Made by a program: the position numbers and the translations under genes. The notes below the pieces were generated by a model, which was not told the origin of the DNA, searched no databases, and saw only the letters and a list, made by a program, of their open reading frames with translations. From Sulfitobacter dubius (lineage in GTDB: Bacteria > Pseudomonadota > Alphaproteobacteria > Rhodobacterales > Rhodobacteraceae): 64,000 nt of DNA. The stretch covers positions 700,819 through 764,818 of the forward strand of contig NZ_FOPG01000002.1 in NCBI RefSeq assembly GCF_900113435.1, read 5' to 3'. This document shows positions 40,603 to 48,561 of the stretch, piece after piece (position 1 is the first letter of the stretch; each line of letters opens with the position of its first letter).

Positions 40603-41025
40603 ATGGACAAGAACTTTGGAATGGTGGCGGTGGCTGCAGTGGTTGCGATTGGCGGATATATGTGGTGGCGTGCCGAAGAGGCCCCGGCCCCCACAGCAAG
40701 CGGCGCGACGATGGCAGCCGTCACCTTGCCGGACAGCCTGAGCGAGCAGGCGCAGATCGGCGCGCGTGCATTTGAGGCGAAATGCTCGGCCTGTCACGGG
40801 GTCAACGCCGCCGGGCGCGAAGGCGCAGGCCCGCCGCTGGTCCATAAAATCTATGAACCCAGCCACCACGGCGATGGCGCTTTTCTGGTCGCGGCAACCA
40901 ATGGCGTGCGCCAGCATCACTGGTCTTTCGGCAATATGCCCCCGGTGGAAGGGATCACCCAGGCCGAGGTTAAATCCATCGTGACCTATGTGCGCGAGGT
41001 GCAGCGTGCCAACGGCATCGACTAG
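40603..41025 (+). CDS. Membrane-anchored monohaem c-type cytochrome
   Basis: 140 residues from the ATG at 40603, which has AAAGG seven bases upstream. An uncleaved-looking N-terminal anchor (about 5-22), a linker rich in Ala/Thr/Pro, then a class I cytochrome c domain: haem motif CSACHGVNAAGREGAGPP near 64 and a candidate axial Met in NMPPVEGIT near 112. It would carry electrons on the periplasmic side. It is divergent from the two-component genes, with 108 bases between starts, so shared control is plausible. Its natural partner enzyme is not encoded nearby. Confidence 0.9.
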   Translation: MDKNFGMVAVAAVVAIGGYMWWRAEEAPAPTASGATMAAVTLPDSLSEQAQIGARAFEAKCSACHGVNAAGREGAGPPLVHKIYEPSHHGDGAFLVAATNGVRQHHWSFGNMPPVEGITQAEVKSIVTYVREVQRANGID

Positions 41026-41184
41026 CCGCGAAGAGTGCTAAATCGCGCTGTAACAATTCGTTAGGATTCGGAAAAGATCAGGAAAAAGTTGACCTCCACA
41101 CCTAAGACAACGTCACTTGTGAGATCATAGAATCGCACAAGCGATCGAACCCGCCGGGGAGGGCGGGCATGGGAGGAAGACAAT
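41026..41184 (+). promoter_or_regulatory. Leader region of the acyl-CoA ligase / ABC transporter operon
   Basis: 159 bases with an inverted repeat CTTGTG (41116-41121) and CACAAG (41136-41141) with a 14-base spacer, and a hairpin CCCGCC-N6-GGCGGG at 41150-41167 just before the GGGAGGA ribosome site. The inverted repeat is a candidate operator and the hairpin a possible control of translation; a TTGACC lies at about 41089 as a -35 candidate, with no convincing -10. No regulator gene is adjacent. Confidence 0.45.
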
Positions 41185-43155
41185 TTGGCTAAGCCGCTGA
41201 CGCGTGCCGACGGACCTCAGTCCGTGCCGGCGCTGTTGCACCGCAACGCAAGTGAATTCGCAAACGCCCCCGCTTACCGGGAGAAGGAATACGGGATCTG
41301 GCAAAGCTGGACCTGGTCGCAGACCCGCGACGAGGTCGAGGCGCTGGCGCTCGGATTTTTGGAACTGGGATTGGATGAGGGCGATTTCGTCGCTGTTATC
41401 GGGCGTAACCGACCATACCTCTATTGGGCGATGATGGCGGCGCAGATGGCTGGCGCCATCCCCGTGCCGCTGTACCAAGACGCGAACGCCGAAGAGATGG
41501 CCTATGTCATGGGCCACTGCGGCGCGCGTATCGCCGTGGTTGGCGATCAGGAGCAGGTCGACAAGATCATCGAAGTCCAGGCGCAGCTGCCCGACTTTGA
41601 GCGGATGATCTACCTCGACCCGCGCGGATTGCGCAAATATGACCACTCCAAGCTTGACCAATACAGCGCAGTGCAGGAATTGGGCCGCGCCAACCGCGAG
41701 AAGCACATCGCAGAGTTGGAGGCGCGTCAGGCCAAGCTGAATTACGACTCGACCGGCGTGATGCTTTACACCTCGGGCACCACAGGCAAGCCCAAGGGCG
41801 TGGTGTTGAGCAACCGCAACGTGATCGAAACGGCGAAGTCGTCGTCGGAGTTCGACAACCTCAAACGCAATGATGAGATCCTCGCCTATCTGCCGATGGC
41901 ATGGGTTGGGGATTTCATCTTCTCCGTTGGCCAAGCGCTTTGGACCGGGTTCTGCACCAACTGCCCCGAAAACGCCGACACGATGCATGTCGACCTGCGC
42001 GAGATCGGGCCGACCTATTACTTCGCTCCGCCCCGGGTGTTCGAGACGCAGCTGACCTCTGTCATGATCCGTATGGAAGACGCGAGCCGATTCAAGAAAT
42101 GGCTCTTCGACACTTTCATGGCCCATGCCCGCAAGGTTGGCCCCGCGGTTCTGGACGGCAAAAAGGTGTCGTTCATGGACCGTGCGAAATATGCGCTGGG
42201 CGAGTTGATGATCTATGGCCCGCTGAAGAACACGCTCGGGTTCAGCCGCGTGCGCGTCGGCTATACCGCCGGTGAGGCGATCGGCCCGGAGATTTTCGAT
42301 TTCTACCGCTCGCTTGGCATCAACCTCAAACAACTCTACGGCCAGACCGAGGCGACGGTGTTCATCACCGCCCAGCCCGATGGCGAGGTGCGCAGCGATA
42401 CCGTGGGCGTGACCTGCCCGGGCGTGGAGTTGAAGATCGCCGACAATGGCGAGGTCTTCTACCGCTCGCCGGGTGTTTTTGTGGAATACTACAAGAACCC
42501 CGAAAGCACCGCAGACACCAAAGATGCCGAAGGCTGGGTCGCCACGGGCGACGCGGGCTTTATCGAGGAAGGCTCGGGCCACCTGCGCATCATCGATCGC
42601 GCCAAGGACGTGGGCCAGATGGCCGACGGGCGGCTCTTTGCGCCGAAATATGTGGAGAACAAGCTCAAGTTCTTCCCCAACATCCTTGAGGCCGTGGTTT
42701 TCGGCAACCAGCGCAACGAATGCACCGCCTTCATCAACATCGACCTCACGGCGGTGGGCAACTGGGCGGAGCGTAACAACATCGGCTATGCCTCTTACCA
42801 AGAACTCGCGCGGCATCCGCAGGTGATGGACACGATTCAAAGCCATGTGGAGGAGGTGAACCGTTCGGTCGCCGAGGATGAGATGCTTTCGGGCTGTCAG
42901 GTACACCGCTTTGTCGTGTTGCACAAAGAGTTGGACGCCGACGATGGTGAACTCACACGCACCCGCAAAGTGCGCCGCAAGATCATCGAAGAGAAATACG
43001 CCGATATCATCACCGCGCTTTATGACGGCTCCAAACAGGTCAGCACCGAGACGGAAGTGACCTACGAGGACGGCCGCAAGGGCTCGATCAAGGCGACGCT
43101 CGAAATTCGCGACGCCGCGGTGCAGCCGACCAGCCACAAGATGGCAGCGGAATGA
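41185..43155 (+). CDS. AMP-binding acyl-CoA ligase (long-chain type) with TTG start
   Basis: 656 residues. Adenylate-forming enzyme; the P-loop LYTSGTTGKPKGVVLS is near residue 195, GYTAGEAIGPEIF near 360 and TGDAGFIEEGSGHLRIIDRAKD near 455 with the core acidic and Lys/Arg contacts. Sequence relation is to the FAA1/long-chain acyl-CoA synthetase group, but the substrate could be an aromatic or branched acid. The start is a TTG at 41185 with GGGAGGA upstream; the nearby ATG at 41170 is in a frame that stops within a few codons. It overlaps the ABC ATPase gene by four bases and leads a seven-gene operon. Confidence 0.92.
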   Translation: MAKPLTRADGPQSVPALLHRNASEFANAPAYREKEYGIWQSWTWSQTRDEVEALALGFLELGLDEGDFVAVIGRNRPYLYWAMMAAQMAGAIPVPLYQDANAEEMAYVMGHCGARIAVVGDQEQVDKIIEVQAQLPDFERMIYLDPRGLRKYDHSKLDQYSAVQELGRANREKHIAELEARQAKLNYDSTGVMLYTSGTTGKPKGVVLSNRNVIETAKSSSEFDNLKRNDEILAYLPMAWVGDFIFSVGQALWTGFCTNCPENADTMHVDLREIGPTYYFAPPRVFETQLTSVMIRMEDASRFKKWLFDTFMAHARKVGPAVLDGKKVSFMDRAKYALGELMIYGPLKNTLGFSRVRVGYTAGEAIGPEIFDFYRSLGINLKQLYGQTEATVFITAQPDGEVRSDTVGVTCPGVELKIADNGEVFYRSPGVFVEYYKNPESTADTKDAEGWVATGDAGFIEEGSGHLRIIDRAKDVGQMADGRLFAPKYVENKLKFFPNILEAVVFGNQRNECTAFINIDLTAVGNWAERNNIGYASYQELARHPQVMDTIQSHVEEVNRSVAEDEMLSGCQVHRFVVLHKELDADDGELTRTRKVRRKIIEEKYADIITALYDGSKQVSTETEVTYEDGRKGSIKATLEIRDAAVQPTSHKMAAE

Positions 43156-44024
43156 GCGCGGCTCAGGCCAGCGCCGGGCAGGCGGGAACTATGGAAAGGG
43201 ACAGCGTGAAAGATCAGGCTGACAGCTATGTCACCGAGGACGGCCGCACAATCGGCCCGACGGTGATGGAGATGAAAAACATCACCCTGCGCTTTGGCGG
43301 CGTGGAGGCGATCAAGGACATTTCCTTCGACATCCGCGAGGGCGAAATCCGCGCGATCATCGGGCCGAACGGGGCGGGCAAGTCCTCGATGCTCAATGTA
43401 ATCAGTGGCTTCTACGTCCCGCAGGAGGGTGAGGTTTGGTACAAAGGCGCTCAGCGTCCGCCGATGAAACCCTATCAGGTAGCGCAGCAGGGCATTGCCC
43501 GGACCTTTCAGAACATCGCGCTGTTTGAAGGCATGTCGGTGCTCGACAACGTGATGACAGGCCGTTTGACCCAGATGAAATCGGGGTTGCTGGCGCAGTC
43601 GCTTTGGAAGGGCAAGGCCGAGCGCGAAGAAGTGGAGAACCGCGAGATTGCTGAGAAGGTCATCGACTTTCTGGAGATTCAGGCGATCCGCAAAACCCCG
43701 GTCGCGCGTCTGCCTTACGGTCTGAAAAAGCGTGTTGAACTGGCCCGCGCCTTGGCGGCTGAGCCGACGATCCTGCTGCTCGATGAGCCGATGGCGGGCA
43801 TGAACGTCGAGGAAAAAGAGGACATGTCCCGCTTCATCCTCGATGTGAACGACGAATTCGGCACCACCATCGCGCTGATTGAGCATGACATGGGCGTGGT
43901 CATGGACCTGAGCGACCGCGTGGTCGTGATGGATTACGGCCGCAAGATCGGTGACGGCTCGCCGCATGACGTGCGCAACAATCAAGAGGTGATCGACGCC
44001 TATCTGGGGGTGGCCCATGACTGA
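43152..44024 (+). CDS. LIV-type ABC transporter ATP-binding protein (LivG-like)
   Basis: 290 residues. Walker A GPNGAGKSSML near 75, signature region LPYGLKKRVELARAL near 187, Walker B ILLLDEPMAGMN near 208, H-loop in LIEHDMG near 242. The first 35 residues (an Ala-rich lead and DSYVTEDGRTIGPTVME) extend beyond the usual start; internal starts are possible. One of two ATPases of a LIV-family importer, usually for hydrophobic amino acids, amides or organic acids. Overlaps the ligase gene by four bases. Confidence 0.93.
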   Translation: MSAAQASAGQAGTMERDSVKDQADSYVTEDGRTIGPTVMEMKNITLRFGGVEAIKDISFDIREGEIRAIIGPNGAGKSSMLNVISGFYVPQEGEVWYKGAQRPPMKPYQVAQQGIARTFQNIALFEGMSVLDNVMTGRLTQMKSGLLAQSLWKGKAEREEVENREIAEKVIDFLEIQAIRKTPVARLPYGLKKRVELARALAAEPTILLLDEPMAGMNVEEKEDMSRFILDVNDEFGTTIALIEHDMGVVMDLSDRVVVMDYGRKIGDGSPHDVRNNQEVIDAYLGVAHD

Positions 44025-44077
44025 GCGCCGCACGATCACCCGCAATGACACAGCCGTTCTGACTTTGGGGAGGGCCA

Positions 44078-45070
44078 ATGATGCCTGAGCAACTGGCGTT
44101 TACAATCGAAGTCTTCATGAACGGGCTGATGGCCGGGGTGCTCTATGCGCTCGTCGCCCTTGGCTTCGTGCTGATCTACAAGGCTTCGGGCATTTTCAAC
44201 TACGCGCAGGGCGTCATGGCGCTCTTTGCCGCGCTGACGCTGGTCGGGATCATGGAGGGGCAGGTGCCCTTCAGCCATCTGATCAACGCGATCCTCGGGA
44301 CAGAGGTCCACCACTTCGGCTGGCATGTGCCTGCCTTCCTCGCCATCGTGCTGACCATGGTGGTGATGATCGTGCTGGCCTATTGCGTGCAGCGTTTCGT
44401 GTTCCGTTACCTTGTGGGACAAGAGCCGATCATCCTCTTTATGGCCACCATCGGTCTGGCCTATTTCCTCGAAGGTGTCGGCGACCTGATGTGGGGGTCC
44501 GAGATCAAGACACTCGACGTCGGTCTCCCGCAGGGCATCAACGTCTGGATCGATGAATTCACCTTTGAGGCCACTGGCTACGGCTTCTTTATCGACAACC
44601 TCGATATCGTGGCCTCCATCGTCGCGGCGATCCTTGTGATCGGGCTAGTGATGTTCGCACAATACACCAAACAGGGCCGCGCCATGCGGGCTGTGGCGGA
44701 TGACCATCAGGCCGCGTTGTCGGTCGGTGTTTCGCTGAACTTCATCTGGATCTTGGTCTGGTCGCTGGCGGGTTTTGTGGCGCTGGTTGCGGGCATCATG
44801 TGGGGCGCTAAATCGGGCGTGCAGTTCTCGCTGTCGCTGATCGCGCTGAAGGCGCTGCCGGTGCTGATGCTGGGCGGTTTCACCTCAATCCCCGGCGCGA
44901 TTGTCGGCGGGCTGATCATCGGTGTGGGCGAGAAATTATTCGAGTTCCTGATCGGTGCCCCCTTCCTTGGTGGCGCGACCGAGAACTGGTTCGCCTATAT
45001 GCTGGCGCTCGTCTTCCTCGTCTTCCGCCCGCAGGGCCTGTTTGGGGAGAAGATCATTGAGCGCGTTTGA
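44078..45070 (+). CDS. LIV-type ABC transporter permease (LivH-like)
   Basis: 330 residues, about eight to nine transmembrane helices. Family motifs: GVLYALVALGFVLIYKASG near 20, NYAQGVMALFAA near 40 and FTSIPGAIVGGLIIGVGE near 265. Two ATG codons stand in tandem at 44078 and 44081, and the GGGAGG just upstream fits the second better by spacing. With the LivM-like permease it forms the channel. 53 bases separate it from the ATPase gene, within which a 23-codon frame (44017-44088) runs across the start. Confidence 0.94.
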   Translation: MMPEQLAFTIEVFMNGLMAGVLYALVALGFVLIYKASGIFNYAQGVMALFAALTLVGIMEGQVPFSHLINAILGTEVHHFGWHVPAFLAIVLTMVVMIVLAYCVQRFVFRYLVGQEPIILFMATIGLAYFLEGVGDLMWGSEIKTLDVGLPQGINVWIDEFTFEATGYGFFIDNLDIVASIVAAILVIGLVMFAQYTKQGRAMRAVADDHQAALSVGVSLNFIWILVWSLAGFVALVAGIMWGAKSGVQFSLSLIALKALPVLMLGGFTSIPGAIVGGLIIGVGEKLFEFLIGAPFLGGATENWFAYMLALVFLVFRPQGLFGEKIIERV

Positions 45071-45133
45071 TACAGGCATGATGCGCCGCTGTGCATCCAA
45101 CGACACAAAGATCGCAGAAGGGAAATCAGTCTA

Positions 45134-46210
45134 ATGTTCTATCGTGAAGCAGGCGATTTCAGCACGACATACGCCGAAGACCAGCAGACCTTCCCGATCA
45201 AGTTCGACCGCTACCGCTACTATGTGGTGCTTTTTGTCGCGATCTTTGTCATTCCCTTCATGGTCAATGACTACTGGGTCAACTCGCTGTTCCTGCCCTT
45301 TTTGATCTACGCCATTGCGGCGATTGGCTTGAACATCCTCGTGGGCTACTGCGGGCAGGTGAGCCTCGGCACGGGCGGTTTCATGGCGGTGGGGGCCTAT
45401 GCCTGCTACAAGCTGATGACGGCGATGCCGGATGTGAGCATGTTCATCCATATCCTGCTGGCCGGTGTGATTACCGCTGCTGTTGGGGCGCTCTTTGGCT
45501 TGCCGAGCCTGCGGATCAAGGGGTTCTACCTTGCCGTGGCAACGCTGGCGGCGCAGTTCTTCCTTGTCTGGCTGTTCAACCGGGTGCCGTGGTTCTACAA
45601 CTACTCCGCCTCGGGCCAGATCAGCGCGCCCGAGCGCGACACCTTTGGCATCCTGATCACCGGCCCGAATACCGAAGCTTGGGCCACCTATATGTTCTGC
45701 CTGATCTTCACCGTCTTCTCGGCGCTGGTGGCGCGCAATCTGACGCGCGGCTCGGTTGGCCGGAAATGGATGGCGATCCGCGACATGGACATCGCGGCCG
45801 AGATCATCGGGGTGAACCCGCTGCGGGCGAAGCTGACGGCCTTTGCGGTGAGCTCTTTCTTTATCGGAATCTCCGGCGCGTTGTTCTTTTCGATCTACCT
45901 CGGCGCGGTTGAAGTCGGCGAAGCCTTTGGCATCCAGAAAAGCTTCTTGGTGCTCTTTATGATTATCATCGGCGGTTTGGGCAGCATCTTTGGCAGCTTT
46001 GCCGGGGCCGCATTCCTTGTGCTGTTGCCGGTGCTTTTGAAGATCGTCGGCGTCGACTGGCTCGGATGGCCCACGGATATCGTGGCGCATTTGCAGCTGG
46101 TGATCGTGGGCGGATTGATCATCATCTTCCTGATCGCAGAACCCCACGGGCTGGCGCAACTGTGGCGCGTGGCCAAGGAAAAACTGAGATTGTGGCCCTT
46201 CCCGCACTAA
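45134..46210 (+). CDS. LIV-type ABC transporter permease (LivM-like)
   Basis: 358 residues, about nine transmembrane helices after a charged lead of 30 residues. The motif GYCGQVSLGTGGFMAVGAY near 78 is typical of LivM, as are AIRDMDIAAEIIGVNP near 215 and GGLGSIFGSFAGAAFL near 280. Second membrane subunit of the importer. It is followed by 82 bases and then the binding-protein gene, which has its own strong ribosome site. Confidence 0.94.
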   Translation: MFYREAGDFSTTYAEDQQTFPIKFDRYRYYVVLFVAIFVIPFMVNDYWVNSLFLPFLIYAIAAIGLNILVGYCGQVSLGTGGFMAVGAYACYKLMTAMPDVSMFIHILLAGVITAAVGALFGLPSLRIKGFYLAVATLAAQFFLVWLFNRVPWFYNYSASGQISAPERDTFGILITGPNTEAWATYMFCLIFTVFSALVARNLTRGSVGRKWMAIRDMDIAAEIIGVNPLRAKLTAFAVSSFFIGISGALFFSIYLGAVEVGEAFGIQKSFLVLFMIIIGGLGSIFGSFAGAAFLVLLPVLLKIVGVDWLGWPTDIVAHLQLVIVGGLIIIFLIAEPHGLAQLWRVAKEKLRLWPFPH

Positions 46211-46292
46211 GGGGCGGCCATGAAAAGCGAGGCCGGAGGGAGGAAACCCGGCCCAAACACCCAAGTCGGACAATCCAAGGGAGGAAACACCG

Positions 46293-47573
46293 ATGAAATA
46301 TAAACTGGGAACACTGGCCGTTGCAGGCCTGATGGCCGCAAGCCCCGTGATGGCAGACCTTGTCTTTCCATCGCTAAGCTACCGCACCGGACCATATGCC
46401 GCAGGGGGCATCCCCTTCGCTGACGGCTATGCCGATTACTTTACCCTTTTGAACGAACGTGACGGTGGCATCGGTGGCGAAACCATCCGCGTGCCGGAGT
46501 GCGAGACCGCCTACAACACCGAGAAGGGCGTGGAATGCTACGAGTCGACCAAGGGCGAAGGCGCGCTGGTGTATCAGCCACTGTCGACCGGCATCACCTA
46601 CCAGCTGATCCCCAAAGTCACCGCCGATGACATCTCGATGTTGACCTCCGGTTTGGGCCGTACCTCGGCCAAGGACGGCAACACCTTTAGCCATGTTTTC
46701 AACTTCCCTGCAAACTACTGGGATGGCGCGTCGGTCGCGGTGAAACACATCATGGAGCAAGAAGGCGGCGATCTGAGCGGCAAGAAAATCGCGCTGGTCT
46801 ACCACAACTCCGCTTACGGCAAAGAGCCGATCCGCACGCTGCAAGAACTGAGCGAAAAGCACGGTTTTGAGCTGAAGGAAGTGCCGGTCGATCACCCCGG
46901 TCAGGAGCAGAAGTCGCAGTGGCTTCAAATCCGCCGCGACAAGCCTGACTATGTGATCATGTATGGTTGGGGCGTGATGAACCAAGTTGCGGTTCAGGAA
47001 GCTGCCAACATCCGCTTCCCGATGGACAAGTTCATCGGCATCTGGTGGTCCGGCTCGGAAAACGACGTTCTTGCGGCGGGTGCCAAGGCCGATGGCTATA
47101 AGGCGCTGACGTTCCACAATGTGGGCTCTGACTATCCGCTTTATGACGATCTGAAAACGCACGTTGTCGATGCGGGTAAAGCCGCCGGTGCTGGCGATCA
47201 GGTGGGTTCGGTGCTGTACAACCGGGGCATCTATGCCGCGATGCTGGTGGCCGAAGCTGCCCGCACAGCGCAGGAAATCCACGGTGTCACAGATATCAGC
47301 AGCGGCCAAATGCGCGATGGGATGGAGCAGCTAGAGATCACCGAAGAAAAGATGGCGGCCCTTGGCCTGCCGGACTTCGGCCCTGAATTCTCGGTCTCTT
47401 GCGAAAACCACGGCGGCGAAGGTTTCGTGGCTGTGACCCAGTGGGATGCGACAGCCAAGGAATGGAACCTCGTGTCGGACTTCATGCAGTCGGATCAAGA
47501 CGTGATCCAGCCGCTGATCGATGAGGACGCATCGGCCTACGCGACTGAAAACGCCATCGAAGGCAACTGCTAA
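46293..47573 (+). CDS. LIV-type ABC transporter substrate-binding protein
   Basis: 426 residues with a Sec signal (MKYKLGTLAVAGLMAASPVMA). The mature protein is a periplasmic-binding fold of the branched-chain amino acid type: SYRTGPYAAGGIPFADGY near 30, KIALVYHNSAYGKEPIRTL near 165 and WGVMNQVAVQEA near 225. It is longer than a plain LivK (about 370), as in family members that bind aromatic or organic acids; the ligand is unknown. GGGAGG seven bases upstream gives strong translation, and a strong hairpin follows the stop. Confidence 0.93.
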   Translation: MKYKLGTLAVAGLMAASPVMADLVFPSLSYRTGPYAAGGIPFADGYADYFTLLNERDGGIGGETIRVPECETAYNTEKGVECYESTKGEGALVYQPLSTGITYQLIPKVTADDISMLTSGLGRTSAKDGNTFSHVFNFPANYWDGASVAVKHIMEQEGGDLSGKKIALVYHNSAYGKEPIRTLQELSEKHGFELKEVPVDHPGQEQKSQWLQIRRDKPDYVIMYGWGVMNQVAVQEAANIRFPMDKFIGIWWSGSENDVLAAGAKADGYKALTFHNVGSDYPLYDDLKTHVVDAGKAAGAGDQVGSVLYNRGIYAAMLVAEAARTAQEIHGVTDISSGQMRDGMEQLEITEEKMAALGLPDFGPEFSVSCENHGGEGFVAVTQWDATAKEWNLVSDFMQSDQDVIQPLIDEDASAYATENAIEGNC

Positions 47574-47582
47574 ACGCGATAT

Positions 47583-47613
47583 CCCCCGGCTGCCCTGTTT
47601 GGGTGGCCGGGGG
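47583..47613 (+). other. Intra-operon hairpin after the binding-protein gene
   Basis: A stem of 13 pairs (including two G-U pairs) with loop TGTTT starts 9 bases after the stop codon. There is no T-run, so it is less a terminator than a 3' stabiliser that raises the level of the binding-protein mRNA over the distal genes, as known for other ABC operons. It could also attenuate read-through to the ATPase at 47643. Confidence 0.6.
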
Positions 47614-47642
47614 ACATTCCAAGCCCAAGAGAGGTCTTTCCC

Positions 47643-48479
47643 ATGCTGGATGCTGCAAATACCAATGACGTCGCGGTCGAAAACCTGCTTGAGGTCAACA
47701 ATATCGAGGTGATCTACAATCACGTCATCCTTGTCCTTAAGGGCGTGAGCCTGAACGTGCCCAAGGGCGGCATCACTGCGCTGCTGGGGGGCAATGGCGC
47801 GGGCAAGACCACGACGCTCAAGGCGATCTCGGGGCTTTTGGCTTCGGAACGTGGAGAGGTCACCAAAGGCTCAATCAAATACCGTGGTGGCCCGATCCAA
47901 CACCAAGATCCAGCCGAAACCGTGAAAAAGGGTGTCGTGCAGGTCATGGAAGGCCGGCACTGCTTTGAGCACCTCACCATCGAAGAAAACCTGCTAACCG
48001 GTGCCTATACCCGCACCGACGGCAATGCCGCGATCCAGCGTGATCTTGAGATGGTCTATGATTATTTCCCCCGCCTGAAAGAGCGCCGCCGTTCGCAGGC
48101 AGGCTATACCTCGGGCGGTGAGCAGCAGATGTGCGCCATTGGCCGCGCGCTAATGTCCCGCCCTGAGACGATCCTTTTGGATGAGCCGTCGATGGGCCTT
48201 GCCCCGCAATTGGTTGAGCAGATTTTCGAGATCGTTAAATCGGTGAACGAGAAAGAAGGCGTGACCTTCCTGTTGGCGGAGCAAAACACCAACGTCGCGC
48301 TGCGCTTTGCGCATTACGGCTACATTCTTGAATCCGGTCGCGTTGTGATGGATGGCCTCGCCAAAGACCTGCGAGAGAACCAAGACGTGAAGGAATTCTA
48401 CCTCGGCATGTCCGACGAAGGCCGCAAAAGCTTCCGCGACGTACGCAGCTACCGCCGCCGGAAGCGCTGGCTGAGCTAA
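47643..48479 (+). CDS. LIV-type ABC transporter ATP-binding protein (LivF-like)
   Basis: 278 residues. Walker A GGNGAGKTTTL near 49, signature TSGGEQQMCAIGRAL near 158, Walker B ILLDEPSMGLAP near 179 and the H-loop position in LLAEQN near 215 (a Gln rather than His, usual for LivF). The C-terminal tail is basic (RSYRRRKRWLS). GAGAGG upstream supports the start. It is the second ATPase of the importer; 82 bases separate it from the last gene. Confidence 0.94.
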   Translation: MLDAANTNDVAVENLLEVNNIEVIYNHVILVLKGVSLNVPKGGITALLGGNGAGKTTTLKAISGLLASERGEVTKGSIKYRGGPIQHQDPAETVKKGVVQVMEGRHCFEHLTIEENLLTGAYTRTDGNAAIQRDLEMVYDYFPRLKERRRSQAGYTSGGEQQMCAIGRALMSRPETILLDEPSMGLAPQLVEQIFEIVKSVNEKEGVTFLLAEQNTNVALRFAHYGYILESGRVVMDGLAKDLRENQDVKEFYLGMSDEGRKSFRDVRSYRRRKRWLS

Positions 48480-48561
48480 GCGCCCGAGACTGAAATCAAA
48501 AAAGGCAACCGAGCCGGGCTTATGCCCTCTCCAGTGATGCCGTAGCAGGAAAGTGACAGGG

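Noticed and set aside
41125..43137. A minus-strand open frame of 670 codons over the acyl-CoA ligase gene
   Set aside because: Antisense to a gene with clear AMP-binding motifs; no domain on the minus strand.
44017..44088. A 23-codon frame (MTERRTITRNDTAVLTLGRAN) spanning the gap between the LivG- and LivH-like genes
   Set aside because: It could couple translation across the gap but has no ribosome site of its own and no way to judge conservation from this sequence alone, so it is not called a gene.
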